This document shows, piece by piece, positions 9,115 to 17,485 of a DNA stretch of 64,000 nucleotides. The DNA lies in the NCBI GenBank assembly GCA_035363095.1, contig DAOSEK010000003.1, positions 1-64,000 on the forward strand. The letters are read 5' to 3'. Source of the DNA: DAOSEK01 sp035363095 (GTDB taxonomy: Archaea; Nanobdellota; Nanobdellia; Woesearchaeales; UBA119). Within the stretch, counting starts at the first letter, position 1; every line of letters starts with the position of its first letter. The notes under the pieces were generated by a model. The model had not been told where the DNA came from and ran no database searches. It saw only the letters and a list, made by a program, of their open reading frames with translations. The position numbers and the translations under genes are program-made.

Positions 9115-9442
9115 TAAATGAAAAACTATTATTCCATTGATACCTTAATTACCTTGCTAGATAGTCAAAGTATCTTGGTAGATAGTCTAACTATCTTGTT
9201 AGATAGTCTAAGGTTAATCAATTTATGCATTTTTTTGTTTACCTGTTTCTTTTTCCTTCGACCTCAAGACCAAAGTATGCAAAAGACGGATTCATGAGAT
9301 CGACAACCTCACCATAAAAGGCGAGGTATGTTGGTAATATAAAAGCATACCCTGCATTCAGCGAGGTTGTTGATTACAAGAAAGCATACCGAATCCTCGT
9401 ATTTAAACACAAGGTATGCTTTTCTATTAATCAATTAAAATT
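9115..9442 (-). repeat. Dispersed hairpin repeat, copy 4, with 21-bp triplication
   Basis: The core lies at about 9290-9442: ACCTCACCATAAAAGGCGAGGT, TTGGTAATATAAAAGCATACC, GCGAGGTTGTTGATTAC and CCTCGTATTTAAACACAAGG. In the outer module, the short ATAGTC segment found once in other copies is present three times as 21-bp units (9151-9171, 9172-9192, 9193-9213; consensus ATCTTGNTAGATAGTCTAANT). The rest of the gap to 9557 is AT-rich. Confidence 0.8.
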
Positions 9443-9557
9443 CTTTAACAAAGTTGCAAAAGGATTAAAATCCTTTGCAAATCCGTGCAAGAATCTTTTA
9501 GTTAAAAAAATAGCTTTGAAAAATATACAAAAATATACAAAAACAAAAAAAATACTA

Positions 9558-9806
9558 TTAGATCATTTCATCTATTGGCTTTTTTGCAATCTTTGGTTTT
9601 TCCTTAGAAGTTTTTTCTTCTGATTCCTTTGTTAAATCCACACCTAAATCGGAAAGAGCTTTTACATGAAGTTGCATAAGCTGTTCGACTACTGAATTCA
9701 TTCTTAAAAGTTCTGAGCGTTCCTTAGCTAACGTAGATAAAGACCCTTTATGAAAACCTATTTGCTCTTCTTTTGACATATCTTGTGTTTGTTCTTTTTC
9801 ACTCAT
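9558..9806 (-). CDS. Small conserved-type hypothetical protein, 82 aa
   Basis: Short charged protein with a helical core, QIGFHKGSLSTLAKERSELL, and a second helix RMNSVVEQLMQLHVKALSDL, ending in a Lys/Glu-rich tail. No membrane segment or signal peptide. The organisation (two amphipathic helices, then a disordered tail) suggests a coiled-coil oligomer. I have the impression that similar short proteins occur in DPANN genomes, but cannot confirm this. A TATA-like TTTTTAAATA (complement of about 9838-9848) and GGGGATTT before the ATG support expression. It shares a divergent promoter region with the next gene. Confidence 0.7.
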   Translation of the reverse strand: MSEKEQTQDMSKEEQIGFHKGSLSTLAKERSELLRMNSVVEQLMQLHVKALSDLGVDLTKESEEKTSKEKPKIAKKPIDEMI

Positions 9807-9835
9807 TTAAATCCCCAATGCCTGTGGTTTGCACA

Positions 9836-9869
9836 GTATTTAAAAAGGTTTCCAAAAGTTTTAAATAGA
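9836..9869. promoter_or_regulatory. Divergent archaeal promoter pair
   Basis: TTTTTAAATAC on the minus strand (complement of 9838-9847) and TTTTAAATA on the plus strand (9859-9867) are TATA-like boxes placed about 12-20 bp apart, each about 26-30 nt before the expected transcript start of the flanking divergent gene. Confidence 0.55.
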
Positions 9870-9903
9870 TATCACAAAACACTTTTTGTAATTGGTGATT
9901 AAC

Positions 9904-10320
9904 ATGGTGGTATTTGGAATCAATGTCAACAAGATGTTTATTGAGAAGAAAAAGAACCTAGAGAAAGGAATGCAGGTCAATACGAATATTAAGATCCTCA
10001 ATGTAATGGATGCAAAAATAAAGACTTCAGAAAGTAATGGCAAAACAGGTCTTTTGGTTTCTTTTGAGGTTAAAACATCATATAATCCAGAGATTGGAGA
10101 AATTCTTTTAAATGGAAACCTTGTATATTCAAAAGAGGATGAAAAGCAAATTTCAAAGATTTTAGAAACTTGGAAAAAGGAACAAAAAGTGCCTGAAGAA
10201 GATTCTTTAGAAATTTACAATGCAATACTTGCAAAAACAAATGTTGAAGCAGTGATCCTTGCAGATAGAATGGGACTGCCTGTTCCTTTCAAGATGCCCA
10301 AATTCAAGAAGGCAGAGTGA
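9904..10320 (+). CDS. Conserved hypothetical protein, possibly SecB-like fold
   Basis: The 138-residue protein has a pattern of strands: NTNIKILNVMDAKIKTSE, GLLVSFEVKTSYNPEIGEI, LNGNLVYS, followed by helices and VEAVILADRMGLPVPFKMPKFK at the C terminus. The order (curved antiparallel sheet, helix, terminal hydrophobic PVPFKMP) recalls the SecB-like archaeal proteins of the MJ0357 type, which are thought to be chaperones; this is a weak similarity judged by eye. I start at ATG 9904 because GGTGATT lies at 9894-9900. It is transcribed away from the 9558-9806 gene. Confidence 0.7.
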   Translation: MVVFGINVNKMFIEKKKNLEKGMQVNTNIKILNVMDAKIKTSESNGKTGLLVSFEVKTSYNPEIGEILLNGNLVYSKEDEKQISKILETWKKEQKVPEEDSLEIYNAILAKTNVEAVILADRMGLPVPFKMPKFKKAE

Positions 10321-10506
10321 ATATCTACACCTTGAAATAATTCTTAATTTTTTCTTTAGTTTAATAAAGGATTAATTAGAGATAGAAAATTATTACTGAG
10401 CTTAAGGCCCATTAAGGCTATTTACATTACATTTGATAGATTAATGATACATATAATCAATGCAAGCCGAGGGGTATTTCAATAAATAAAGGAAAAAAAT
10501 CTGTTT

Positions 10507-10725
10507 TTATTTTTTGCTTCCTTTAGTGGTTTCTTTTTTGCCTTGGAAAAATAAAAGGTAAATTATTGGAAGAATCCCTAATGTGTTAAATATCAAAATA
10601 CAAATATACCACACTAATTGATTTCTTCTTGCAGACTTCCATAATCCAATACCCTTCCAAACCACTTCCCATACTAGCAAAGGCAAGGTTAATATCCAAA
10701 TCCAATTTGCAATTTCAGTTATCAT
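10507..10725 (-). CDS. DUF5652-like small membrane protein
   Basis: The 72-residue protein has two membrane helices (about residues 7-25 and 38-62) separated by the basic connector WKGIGLWKSARRNQ and a hydrophilic tail rich in Lys and Thr. The connector and NTLGILPIIYLLFF are the signature of DUF5652, a family of unknown function common in archaea of this kind and in candidate-phyla bacteria. It stands alone; the long upstream spacer holds inverted repeats. Confidence 0.8.
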   Translation of the reverse strand: MITEIANWIWILTLPLLVWEVVWKGIGLWKSARRNQLVWYICILIFNTLGILPIIYLLFFQGKKETTKGSKK

Positions 10726-10847
10726 TTTAATGGATTGTGAGGTATTGACTTTATAAATTTTACTTAAATTGGGCTAAAGATAACAAAAATTATTGTAATA
10801 CTAACACGGCTACTAAATAATTAAAATTTATCCTCTTGATTGTTTGT

Positions 10848-10980
10848 CCTGCCCCAAGCATAAAGGTTTGGAGTATCTACGGACTCACTGGCAGGGGATA
10901 TTTTGAAATTGAAAATCTCACACTAAAGTGCGGGGTATTAAACCCCTAACAAATCTCACATTGTGAGATTTTCAATAAAT
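10848..10980. other. Structured intergenic region with two mutually exclusive hairpins
   Basis: ATTGAAAATCTCACA (10908-10922) is the exact complement of TGTGAGATTTTCAAT (10962-10976). The 3' arm can instead pair with AAATCTCAC (10951-10959), giving a 9-bp hairpin with a 3-nt loop. GGGGTATTAAACCCC (10932-10946) makes a further hairpin between them. Upstream, CCTGCC (10848-10853) can pair with GGCAGG (10890-10895). This region is more GC-rich than its surroundings. It could be a small RNA or a switch-like leader, but the nearest downstream gene (helicase) begins over 400 bp away. Further small hairpins lie at 11223-11241. No ORF is seen in 10726-11411. Confidence 0.5.
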
Positions 10981-11411
10981 GATTAATTTAACTAAATACA
11001 CTTTTACTAGACATTATTTAAAAAGCAAATGAATAAACCAAAAGTAATATATACCCTTTAAAAATTCCTTATATAAACCAAATGTGAAATAATCCATTAA
11101 GATTTTTGAGTAATTTATGTCATTATTGACTGTTTAAAGGATTAAAATAACAATTTAATTAAGGGCGTTTGAAAGATTTTTTAATTAAGTCGCCTTTTGG
11201 TGTATAAGAGAATCGTTTGGTCTTGCTTTTAATTAAAGCAAAAGCAGTTCTTGGATGATTTTCTTAGATATGAAAACAAAATAACAATGCTAGATGCATT
11301 AGGAATAAAGGAATAACATTTGTAGTGATTGTTTTTCAATTTTAATCTGATAATAAAAAAGATAAGATGTTAATCTCCTTTTATAAAAAGAATTTAAATG
11401 AAAAAAAGGTA

Positions 11412-12641
11412 ATGAATATGAAAAGTTTTTTAGAATTTAATTTTAGTAGTGAACTACAAAAAGCAATAGATAGACTTGGTTTTAAAAACCCTACATCTAT
11501 TCAGGAAAAGTCAATTAGAATGATTTTAGATGGAAAGGATGTTATTGGAGAATCAGAAACTGGTTCTGGAAAAACACTTGCCTTTGGAAGCGGAGTAATA
11601 GAAAATTGCTTTCCAGGTAAAGGAATTCAATCAATAATTCTTACTCCCACAAGAGAACTTGCTGAACAGGTTAAAAAGATGCTTTGCGACCTTTCAGTAT
11701 ATAAACCTTTGAGGATTACTGCGATTTACGGAGGAGTATCAATAAATCCTCAGATACATGCTCTTGAAAGAAGCGATGTTGTTGTAGCAACACCCGGCAG
11801 ATTCTTAGACCATATGTTTAGAAATACTATTGATACAACAAAAGTTAAAATTGTTATTTTAGACGAAGCCGACAGGATGTTTGATATGGGGTTTATTGAT
11901 GATGTGGAAAAAATAATAAAAGAATGCCCAAATAGATCGCAGACAATTTTCTTTTCAGCAACGATATCAAAAAAGATTAAAGAACTTGCAAAAAAATATA
12001 TGACAAAACCTGAATACGTTTTGACAAATAACCAAGTTGATCCTAGTAAGCTTAAGCAATACTACTATGATGTTTCTGGGAATTTGAAATTATCACTACT
12101 TTTGCATTTAATTAAACAAGAGACTTCAGGATTGATTATGGTTTTTTGCAACACAAGAAAAAATACTGATTTTGTAGTTAAGTTTTTAAGACAAAACAGA
12201 ATAGATGCAATAGCAATTCATGGTGGATTTACTCAAGATAAAAGAACTAAAACTCTTGATATGTTTAACAAAGGAAAAATGGAAGTTATGGTTTGCACAG
12301 ATGTTGCTGCAAGAGGGCTTCATATAAACAACGTTTCCCATGTTTACAATTACGATTTGCCAAAAGACCCAACAGATTATGTGCACAGGATAGGAAGGAC
12401 TGCAAGGGCTGGCGAGAGTGGCAAAGTGATAAACCTTCTTTCTAATTTTGATTATGATAATTTCTCTAAAATAATGAATGAATTTAGAGATTTTAGGATT
12501 GAAAAATTGCAAAAGCCAAGTTTTCCCAAAATAATGTTTAAAATGGAAAACGATTACAACAGAAACAAAGGCCCTTATAGAACCAGATCTAATAGTCCAC
12601 CTAGACAAAGAGGTCGAGGTCAAGGGTATAAAAGACAATAA
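11412..12641 (+). CDS. DEAD-box ATP-dependent RNA helicase
   Basis: Unwinds RNA duplexes using ATP. All helicase motifs are present in order: Q motif GFKNPTSIQEKSI, motif I SETGSGKT, Ia PTRELAEQ, Ib TPGRFLDH, II DEAD, III SAT, V ARGLH and VI HRIGRTARAGE. The two RecA domains fill the protein, and a short Arg/Gly/Pro-rich tail (SPPRQRGRGQGYKRQ) at the C terminus is likely to bind RNA. I start at ATG 11412 after AAGGT; the longer frame from 11367 lacks a ribosome site. Such helicases act in ribosome assembly, mRNA decay or cold adaptation; the context does not say which. Confidence 0.95.
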   Translation: MNMKSFLEFNFSSELQKAIDRLGFKNPTSIQEKSIRMILDGKDVIGESETGSGKTLAFGSGVIENCFPGKGIQSIILTPTRELAEQVKKMLCDLSVYKPLRITAIYGGVSINPQIHALERSDVVVATPGRFLDHMFRNTIDTTKVKIVILDEADRMFDMGFIDDVEKIIKECPNRSQTIFFSATISKKIKELAKKYMTKPEYVLTNNQVDPSKLKQYYYDVSGNLKLSLLLHLIKQETSGLIMVFCNTRKNTDFVVKFLRQNRIDAIAIHGGFTQDKRTKTLDMFNKGKMEVMVCTDVAARGLHINNVSHVYNYDLPKDPTDYVHRIGRTARAGESGKVINLLSNFDYDNFSKIMNEFRDFRIEKLQKPSFPKIMFKMENDYNRNKGPYRTRSNSPPRQRGRGQGYKRQ

Positions 12642-13063
12642 AGTCTAAACAAAATATTATTTGATGATTTGTACACTTTTGCGTTGTGCTTTTTTTAAAA
12701 AATAATATATTTATTTTTTTTATTTTCGGATTATTTAAATTATATTTTTTTCTTGTGTTTTTGAAGGTGAAATAATACAAAATAGAGATTTTTGTAATAA
12801 TACATTTTTTAGTATGGACTTTTAGCGAAATATAGAAAGATTAAAATAGTTAAATAGAAAATAATTTATAGTGATTGAATTAAAAATAATTTTATCGAAT
12901 TAAGAATTAATCTACAAAATAATTTTAATAATCAGAGTTAAGAATTAAAAGTAATTACAAAGTACATATTGATAAGGCAATTGAATAAGCATAGTCTTTT
13001 TGACAGGTTTTTTCAAGAGTAACATATTTATAAAGTTTAAATTAAATACTGATTTTTGATTTC
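12642..13063. other. AT-rich intergenic stretch without recognised content
   Basis: About 420 bp of very AT-rich sequence between the helicase gene and a dispersed repeat. I see no ORF above about 30 codons, no tRNA-like fold and no strong inverted repeat. Confidence 0.6.
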
Positions 13064-13400
13064 ATGAAATCCAGCATCATTTCGCATACTTTGGCAAATA
13101 GAAAAGCATACCTCGTGTTTTAACAAGAGTACTCGGTACACTTTTCAGTAATCAACAACCTATTTGAATACAGCGCATGCTTTTATATTACCAATATGCC
13201 TTGCCTGTTAGGGTGAGGTTGTTGATTTTTCAAGCCTAAGTAAGAGTATACGGATTCACGGACGAAAAACCTCGACTATTCACAAGATACCTCGGCAGTT
13301 ATACCGAGGTTTTTCATTTTTCAAACCGAAAGTTTGAAAAGACGGATTCAGTAAACGCTTAACAGCGACTATTGGAGAGATACCAAAGATACTTATCCTG
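13064..13400 (+). repeat. Dispersed hairpin repeat, copy 5 (forward)
   Basis: Nearly full copy: TTCATGAAATCC, AAAAGCATACCTCGTGTT, AATCAACAACC, TATATTACCAATATGCC, GGGTGAGGTTGTTGATTTTTC, CGGATTCACGGACG, and ACCTCGGCAGTTATACCGAGGTTTTTCATTTTTC, in which the outer hairpin arms remain perfect (ACCTCGG/CCGAGGT) although the loop has changed. It lies between the helicase and GAPDH genes, in the same orientation. Confidence 0.85.
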
Positions 13401-13537
13401 AGATTTTTCGTTTAAATAAATGTTTGAGGCTAGCTTTTTAAAGTGGAATTTAAAAGAATCATATTATTGTTTTAAAATAAATGATGTATTGGTCTAATGT
13501 TTGATTTATGATGCTTAATAAGAGGTGTTTTAAAAAA

Positions 13538-14524
13538 ATGATAAATGTGGCTATAAATGGTTTTGGAAGGATTGGAAGGATGGTTTTTAGGGCGTGTGAT
13601 TTTAAAGGTATTAATATTGTTGGTATTAATGATTTAACCACTACTCAAAATCTTGCGTATTTACTAAAATATGATTCTGCCCATAAGAAGTTTGATAAGG
13701 ATATCGGTTATAACAGCGATTCATTAGTTATAGATGGAAGGAAAATAAAAGTGTTTAATCAAAGCGATCCACAATTAATTCCGTGGGGCAAACTTAATGT
13801 TGATGTTGTTATTGAAAGCACAGGTTTATTTAGAACTAAAGAAGCTATTATGAAACATATTAGTGCAGGAGCTAAAAAGGTTTTACTTTCAGCGCCTCCA
13901 AAGGATGATATTAAAACCATTGTTATTGGTGTAAACGATAAAGAGATTAAAAAAAGTGATATTTTGTTGTCAAATGCATCATGTACAACTAATTGCCTTG
14001 CGCCAATAGCAAAGATTTTAGAGGATAACTACAAGATTAAAAGTGCGTTTATGACGACAACTCATGCTTATACTGCAGATCAAAGACTTGTTGATTCGCC
14101 CCATGAAGATTTTAGAAGGGGTAGGAGTGCAGGCGTGAATATTATACCGACAAGCACAGGAGCAACCAAATCAGTTGCCCAAGTAATTCCTTCACTAAAG
14201 GGTAAGATGAGTGGGATTGCTTTAAGGGTGCCTGTAGTTACAGGCTCAGTTGTTGATTTTGTCGCATTAGTTAATCAAAAAGTAGATGAAAAAGATCTAA
14301 AAAGTACGTTTTTAAAGTACGCAAAGGGCACAATGAAGGGTATTTTGGAATTTTCGGAAGAAAAGATTGTATCAAGTGATATAATAGATAATTGTGCATC
14401 TTCAATTATAGATTGGGAATTTTGTAGTGTGAATGGAAATCTTATTAAAATTGTCTCTTGGTATGATAACGAATGGGGCTACTCGAAGAGAATGATAGAT
14501 ATTGTACAGAAGTGGTGCAACTAA
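13538..14524 (+). CDS. gap: Glyceraldehyde-3-phosphate dehydrogenase, bacterial type I
   Basis: Oxidises glyceraldehyde-3-phosphate to 1,3-bisphosphoglycerate with NAD(P). INGFGRIGRMVFRA at the N terminus binds the dinucleotide; SNASCTTNCLAP holds the catalytic Cys; the PSTGATKS-like stretch TSTGATKSVAQVIP and WYDNEWGYSKRM complete the signature. This is the type I (bacterial and eukaryotic) enzyme rather than the classical archaeal type II, which suggests an ancestral transfer as reported for several DPANN lineages. The ATG at 13538 follows GAGGTG at 13522-13527; ten codons of the open frame upstream of it are not used. The stop codon abuts the ATG of the CCA-adding enzyme. Confidence 0.97.
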   Translation: MINVAINGFGRIGRMVFRACDFKGINIVGINDLTTTQNLAYLLKYDSAHKKFDKDIGYNSDSLVIDGRKIKVFNQSDPQLIPWGKLNVDVVIESTGLFRTKEAIMKHISAGAKKVLLSAPPKDDIKTIVIGVNDKEIKKSDILLSNASCTTNCLAPIAKILEDNYKIKSAFMTTTHAYTADQRLVDSPHEDFRRGRSAGVNIIPTSTGATKSVAQVIPSLKGKMSGIALRVPVVTGSVVDFVALVNQKVDEKDLKSTFLKYAKGTMKGILEFSEEKIVSSDIIDNCASSIIDWEFCSVNGNLIKIVSWYDNEWGYSKRMIDIVQKWCN

Positions 14525-15799
14525 ATGAGTTTTGATAAAGAAAGCCTAAAGAAAATTAAGGAGATTTTTAAGATTGTTGAAGAGAAGGTTAGACCCAGAG
14601 GTGACTATCTTAAAATTATTAAAGAGGTTACAAAAAGAATTTCTCAAATAATAAAGGATAAAAATATCAAAGCTGATTGTTTTTTAGGTGGCTCTATTGG
14701 TAAGGGCACTGAAATTTTAAGTGATTTTGATTGTGATATTTTTTTAAGATTTGATAAATCTTATTCAGAGATTGATATGCAAAAACTTTCAAGAGAAGTT
14801 TTAGCATCTTTTAAACCTGATAGATTAAAGGGCTCTAGAGAGTATTACCAGTTTAGAACCAAAGGGATTGATTTTGAGGTTGTTCCAGTACACAAAATTA
14901 GGAGTAACCAGAGATCGAATAATTCTTCAGATTATTCAGTTCATCATGTAGCATGGGTGAAATCACACAATGAATTTGCATCAGATATAAGAGTGGCAAA
15001 GGCTTTTTGTAAAGGACAAAGAGTATATGGCGCGGAGTCTTATACAAATGGCATTTCAGGGTATGCTCTGGAGATATTAACAATCCACTATAAAGGTTTT
15101 ATAAATCTTTTAAAACATGTTTCAACATGGAAGGAAAGAACAATTATCGACACAGAGAATAAATTGGATGGATTAAACCCTTTGATTGTGTTAAACAAAT
15201 CAAAGTTAGGTCCACTCATTTTAATCGACCCAATAACTCCTGGTAGAAATGCAGGGTCTGCACTTAGTGAAAGCAAATATCTGGACTTTAAAAATAGTTG
15301 TAAGAAGTTTATAAAAAAGCCAGATATTAAATTTTTTGAACGGATTTATTTAACTGAAGAAATAGTTGAAAAAAAGATTCATAAAAAAGGTGTTGTAACA
15401 ATTCTTTTTTCACAAACACCTATTAAAGACCCATCCCAAGATAAAAGGGGAACAAGGATGCATAGACAATATCTTCAAATTCTTAATAATTTAAAGTCTT
15501 CTGATTTTGAAATTATTAAGAATGATTGGGATTGGGATACAAAAAATAATGCGCTTTTTTTCTTGCAATTTGATAATAAACTTCTTCCAAAAGATACGAT
15601 AGTTAAAGGGCCACCTATTGGGTTTGAAAGTTTTTGCAAAGAATTTAAAAGAAAATATTCATCTTGCTATGAAAAGAATGGAATGTTTTATTCTAAAATC
15701 AAAAGAAAGTATAGAGAGCCTGTTTCTTATATTAGAGAAGAGTTATTCCCAAAACTCTCTTTTGGAAATGAGATTAAAATAACAAGGATTCTTAAATAG
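14525..15799 (+). CDS. cca: CCA-adding enzyme, archaeal class I tRNA nucleotidyltransferase
   Basis: Adds CCA to tRNA 3' ends; the tRNA-Arg gene in this window indeed does not encode CCA. The nucleotidyltransferase signature GGSIGKGTEILSDFDCDIFL (residues about 57-76) has the class I helix-turn GGS-x-GKGT and the metal-binding DxD. Downstream domains follow the archaeal class I layout (central domain with FEVVPVHKI carrying the third carboxylate, C-terminal domain with SYIREELFPKLSFG). Length 424 is typical. It begins directly after the GAPDH stop, so the two are co-transcribed and probably translationally coupled, an unrelated pairing of functions. Confidence 0.95.
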   Translation: MSFDKESLKKIKEIFKIVEEKVRPRGDYLKIIKEVTKRISQIIKDKNIKADCFLGGSIGKGTEILSDFDCDIFLRFDKSYSEIDMQKLSREVLASFKPDRLKGSREYYQFRTKGIDFEVVPVHKIRSNQRSNNSSDYSVHHVAWVKSHNEFASDIRVAKAFCKGQRVYGAESYTNGISGYALEILTIHYKGFINLLKHVSTWKERTIIDTENKLDGLNPLIVLNKSKLGPLILIDPITPGRNAGSALSESKYLDFKNSCKKFIKKPDIKFFERIYLTEEIVEKKIHKKGVVTILFSQTPIKDPSQDKRGTRMHRQYLQILNNLKSSDFEIIKNDWDWDTKNNALFFLQFDNKLLPKDTIVKGPPIGFESFCKEFKRKYSSCYEKNGMFYSKIKRKYREPVSYIREELFPKLSFGNEIKITRILK

Positions 15800-16023
15800 A
15801 ATTTTTGAAGTAATGACTTTGTCCTATATTTTTAGATAGGAGTTTTAGATTTTTTTTGTTTATATTTAATTTATTATAAGTTGTGTTTTTTTAATTGTTT
15901 TTTTGAAATCATTATTTAGTTTAACTCATTTTTATTAAAGTATTTTTGATAAAATGATAATTTTTTGATAAAGTAATGGGTATTGATTATTATATCAAAA
16001 AGATTTTTCCTAAATAGCTTTAT

Positions 16024-16325
16024 TTCATGAAATCCTGCTAATTCGCATACTTTTGTCAATAGAAAAGCATACCTCATGTTTTAACATGTGGACTTGGTAC
16101 GCTTTTTTGTAATCAACAACCTCGCTGAATGTATTGTATACTTTTATATTACCAACATGCCTTGCCCTTTAGGGTAAGATTGTTGATTTTTTAAGCCAAA
16201 GTGAGAATAGACGGATTTATGCAAGGATTAACCTCGACTATCCAAGAGATACCTCGCCATTTATGCTGAGGTTTTTCATTTTTCAAGCCAAAAGTTTGAA
16301 GAGAGAGAATCAAAGGTTTAATTAA
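16024..16325 (+). repeat. Dispersed hairpin repeat, copy 6 (forward)
   Basis: Full copy. Hairpin CCTCATGTTTTAACATGTGG differs from the usual CCTCGTGTTTCAACACGAGG in both arms, one change being compensatory (G-C to A-T). It also has AATCAACAACCTCGC, TATATTACCAACATGCC, GATTGTTGATTTTTTAAGCC, GCAAGGATTAACCTCGACTATCC and the outer module ending in GAGGTTTTTCATTTTTC. It lies between two plus-strand genes in the same orientation. The segment 15800-16023 before it is AT-rich and empty. Confidence 0.85.
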
Positions 16326-16465
16326 AAAAAAAGATATTCATAAAACTATTAATATTTAACTTTCTAGTTCTGATATATTCCGGTACTATCTAGTTAAGAT
16401 GCATTCTAATATAAGCTTGAAGGTTTTTCGTTTTTAGTATAATTACAACCTATGTTACGATATAT

Positions 16466-16473
16466 TTTATAAA
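16466..16473 (+). promoter_or_regulatory. TATA box of the lipid-kinase-like gene
   Basis: TTTATAAA at 16466-16473 is centred about 27 nt before ATG 16497, which suggests a leaderless mRNA beginning at that ATG instead of the upstream ATG at 16473. Confidence 0.6.
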
Positions 16474-16496
16474 TGTATAAGAATTCTTACAATTTT

Positions 16497-17117
16497 ATGA
16501 AATGTGAGGAGAAAGAGCTTAAAAAAAAGCTTGTTTTCGAGATAAAGAGAAAGATTGTTCATATATTTTTAGGGGTACTAATAATATACTTTTTAAGTGC
16601 AGGAGTAATTGATGATTTTACTCTTTTTGTGGTTTTGGTGTGCTCTATTTTTGTATCTATTTGTTCTAAATACATTCACGTTCCTATTTGGGATCAGATT
16701 CTTCAAAGATTTGATAGACCTGAATCCCGTAGAAACTTTCCGGGCAGGGGGTTTATATATTTTATTGCAGGTGCTCTTTTATCGATAAAGCTTTTCCCCC
16801 AAGATATTGCTTTTGCAAGCATAATGATTGTAACTATTGGAGATAGTGCTTCTTGTATTTTTGGAATGAGTTATAAGCTTATTACTAGGAAAAATGGGAA
16901 TAAAAAGGAATTATTTGGCACGTTTTCAGCGTTATTACTTTCTTTAGGATTTGCAATGATATTTGTTGGTTTTAAAGAAGCTTTGATTGCAAGTGCTATT
17001 GCTCTTTTTGCTGAATTTGCTGAGTTTAGGTTAAATAAACAAAAGATTGATGATAATTTAGTAGTTCCGCTTGTTGCAGGTACCACGATTCTTTTGATAA
17101 GAAAGTTCTTTTTGTAA
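16497..17117 (+). CDS. SEC59/phytol-kinase/DGK-type CTP-dependent lipid kinase
   Basis: Integral membrane protein with about six helices. The pattern KRKIVHIFLGVLII at the N terminus, GDSASCIFGMSY in the middle, GNKKELFGTFSALLLSLG, and IDDNLVVPLVAG at the end match the dolichol kinase / phytol kinase / CTP:diacylglycerol kinase family. In that family the central GD and the DN-x2-VPL motifs bind CTP and metal. It probably phosphorylates a polyprenol or dolichol, or an ether diacylglycerol; either would feed lipid-linked glycan or phospholipid synthesis. The start at 16497 rests on the TATA box spacing. It converges with NMD3. Confidence 0.82.
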   Translation: MKCEEKELKKKLVFEIKRKIVHIFLGVLIIYFLSAGVIDDFTLFVVLVCSIFVSICSKYIHVPIWDQILQRFDRPESRRNFPGRGFIYFIAGALLSIKLFPQDIAFASIMIVTIGDSASCIFGMSYKLITRKNGNKKELFGTFSALLLSLGFAMIFVGFKEALIASAIALFAEFAEFRLNKQKIDDNLVVPLVAGTTILLIRKFFL

Positions 17118-17233
17118 GGGTTATTTTTATTTTTAATTTCTTTTTTTCTCAGATATTATTCTCATTATTGTTGTTATTATTACATTATTATTTGAGTATA
17201 TTATTTTTTTATATTTCTTTGTTATTAGTTTAT

Positions 17234-17376
17234 TTTATGAAATCCTCGCTCATTTTGCATACTTTGTTCTTTTGAGGTATGTAATAAAGAATAACTTGAG
17301 AAAAGAAGTATTCACATAACGTTTAACTTAGAATATCCTAAAGATATCTAAGACATTTATGCCGAGGTTTTTCATT
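17234..17376 (+). repeat. Dispersed repeat sub-module, copy 7 (near-identical to 22825-22970, inverted)
   Basis: This 143-bp block, read on the complement, matches 22825-22970 with only about five differences by eye, including long shared non-palindromic stretches such as AAGTTAAACGTTATGTGAAT. It lacks the core inverted repeat of the element but keeps TTATGAAATCCTCGC and TTTATGCCGAGGTTTTTCAT. It lies between the convergent ends of the lipid-kinase and NMD3 genes. Confidence 0.85.
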
Positions 17377-17485
17377 GAATAATTCAAGTTTAATTCGAGT
17401 TTTTATACAGGATTTATACTTTCAAAAACTTTTAAACAAAGGTTAAAAACAAGATTGTTGTGCAAAGATTATGCTTTCAAACAAA

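Noticed and set aside
9300..9420. CRISPR array
   Set aside because: Repeats here and in the other copies are palindromic modules spread over the chromosome, with no regular repeat-spacer alternation and no cas genes.
12186..12638. 150-codon antisense frame in the helicase gene
   Set aside because: Shadow of a clear DEAD-box gene on the other strand; no start signal or domain.
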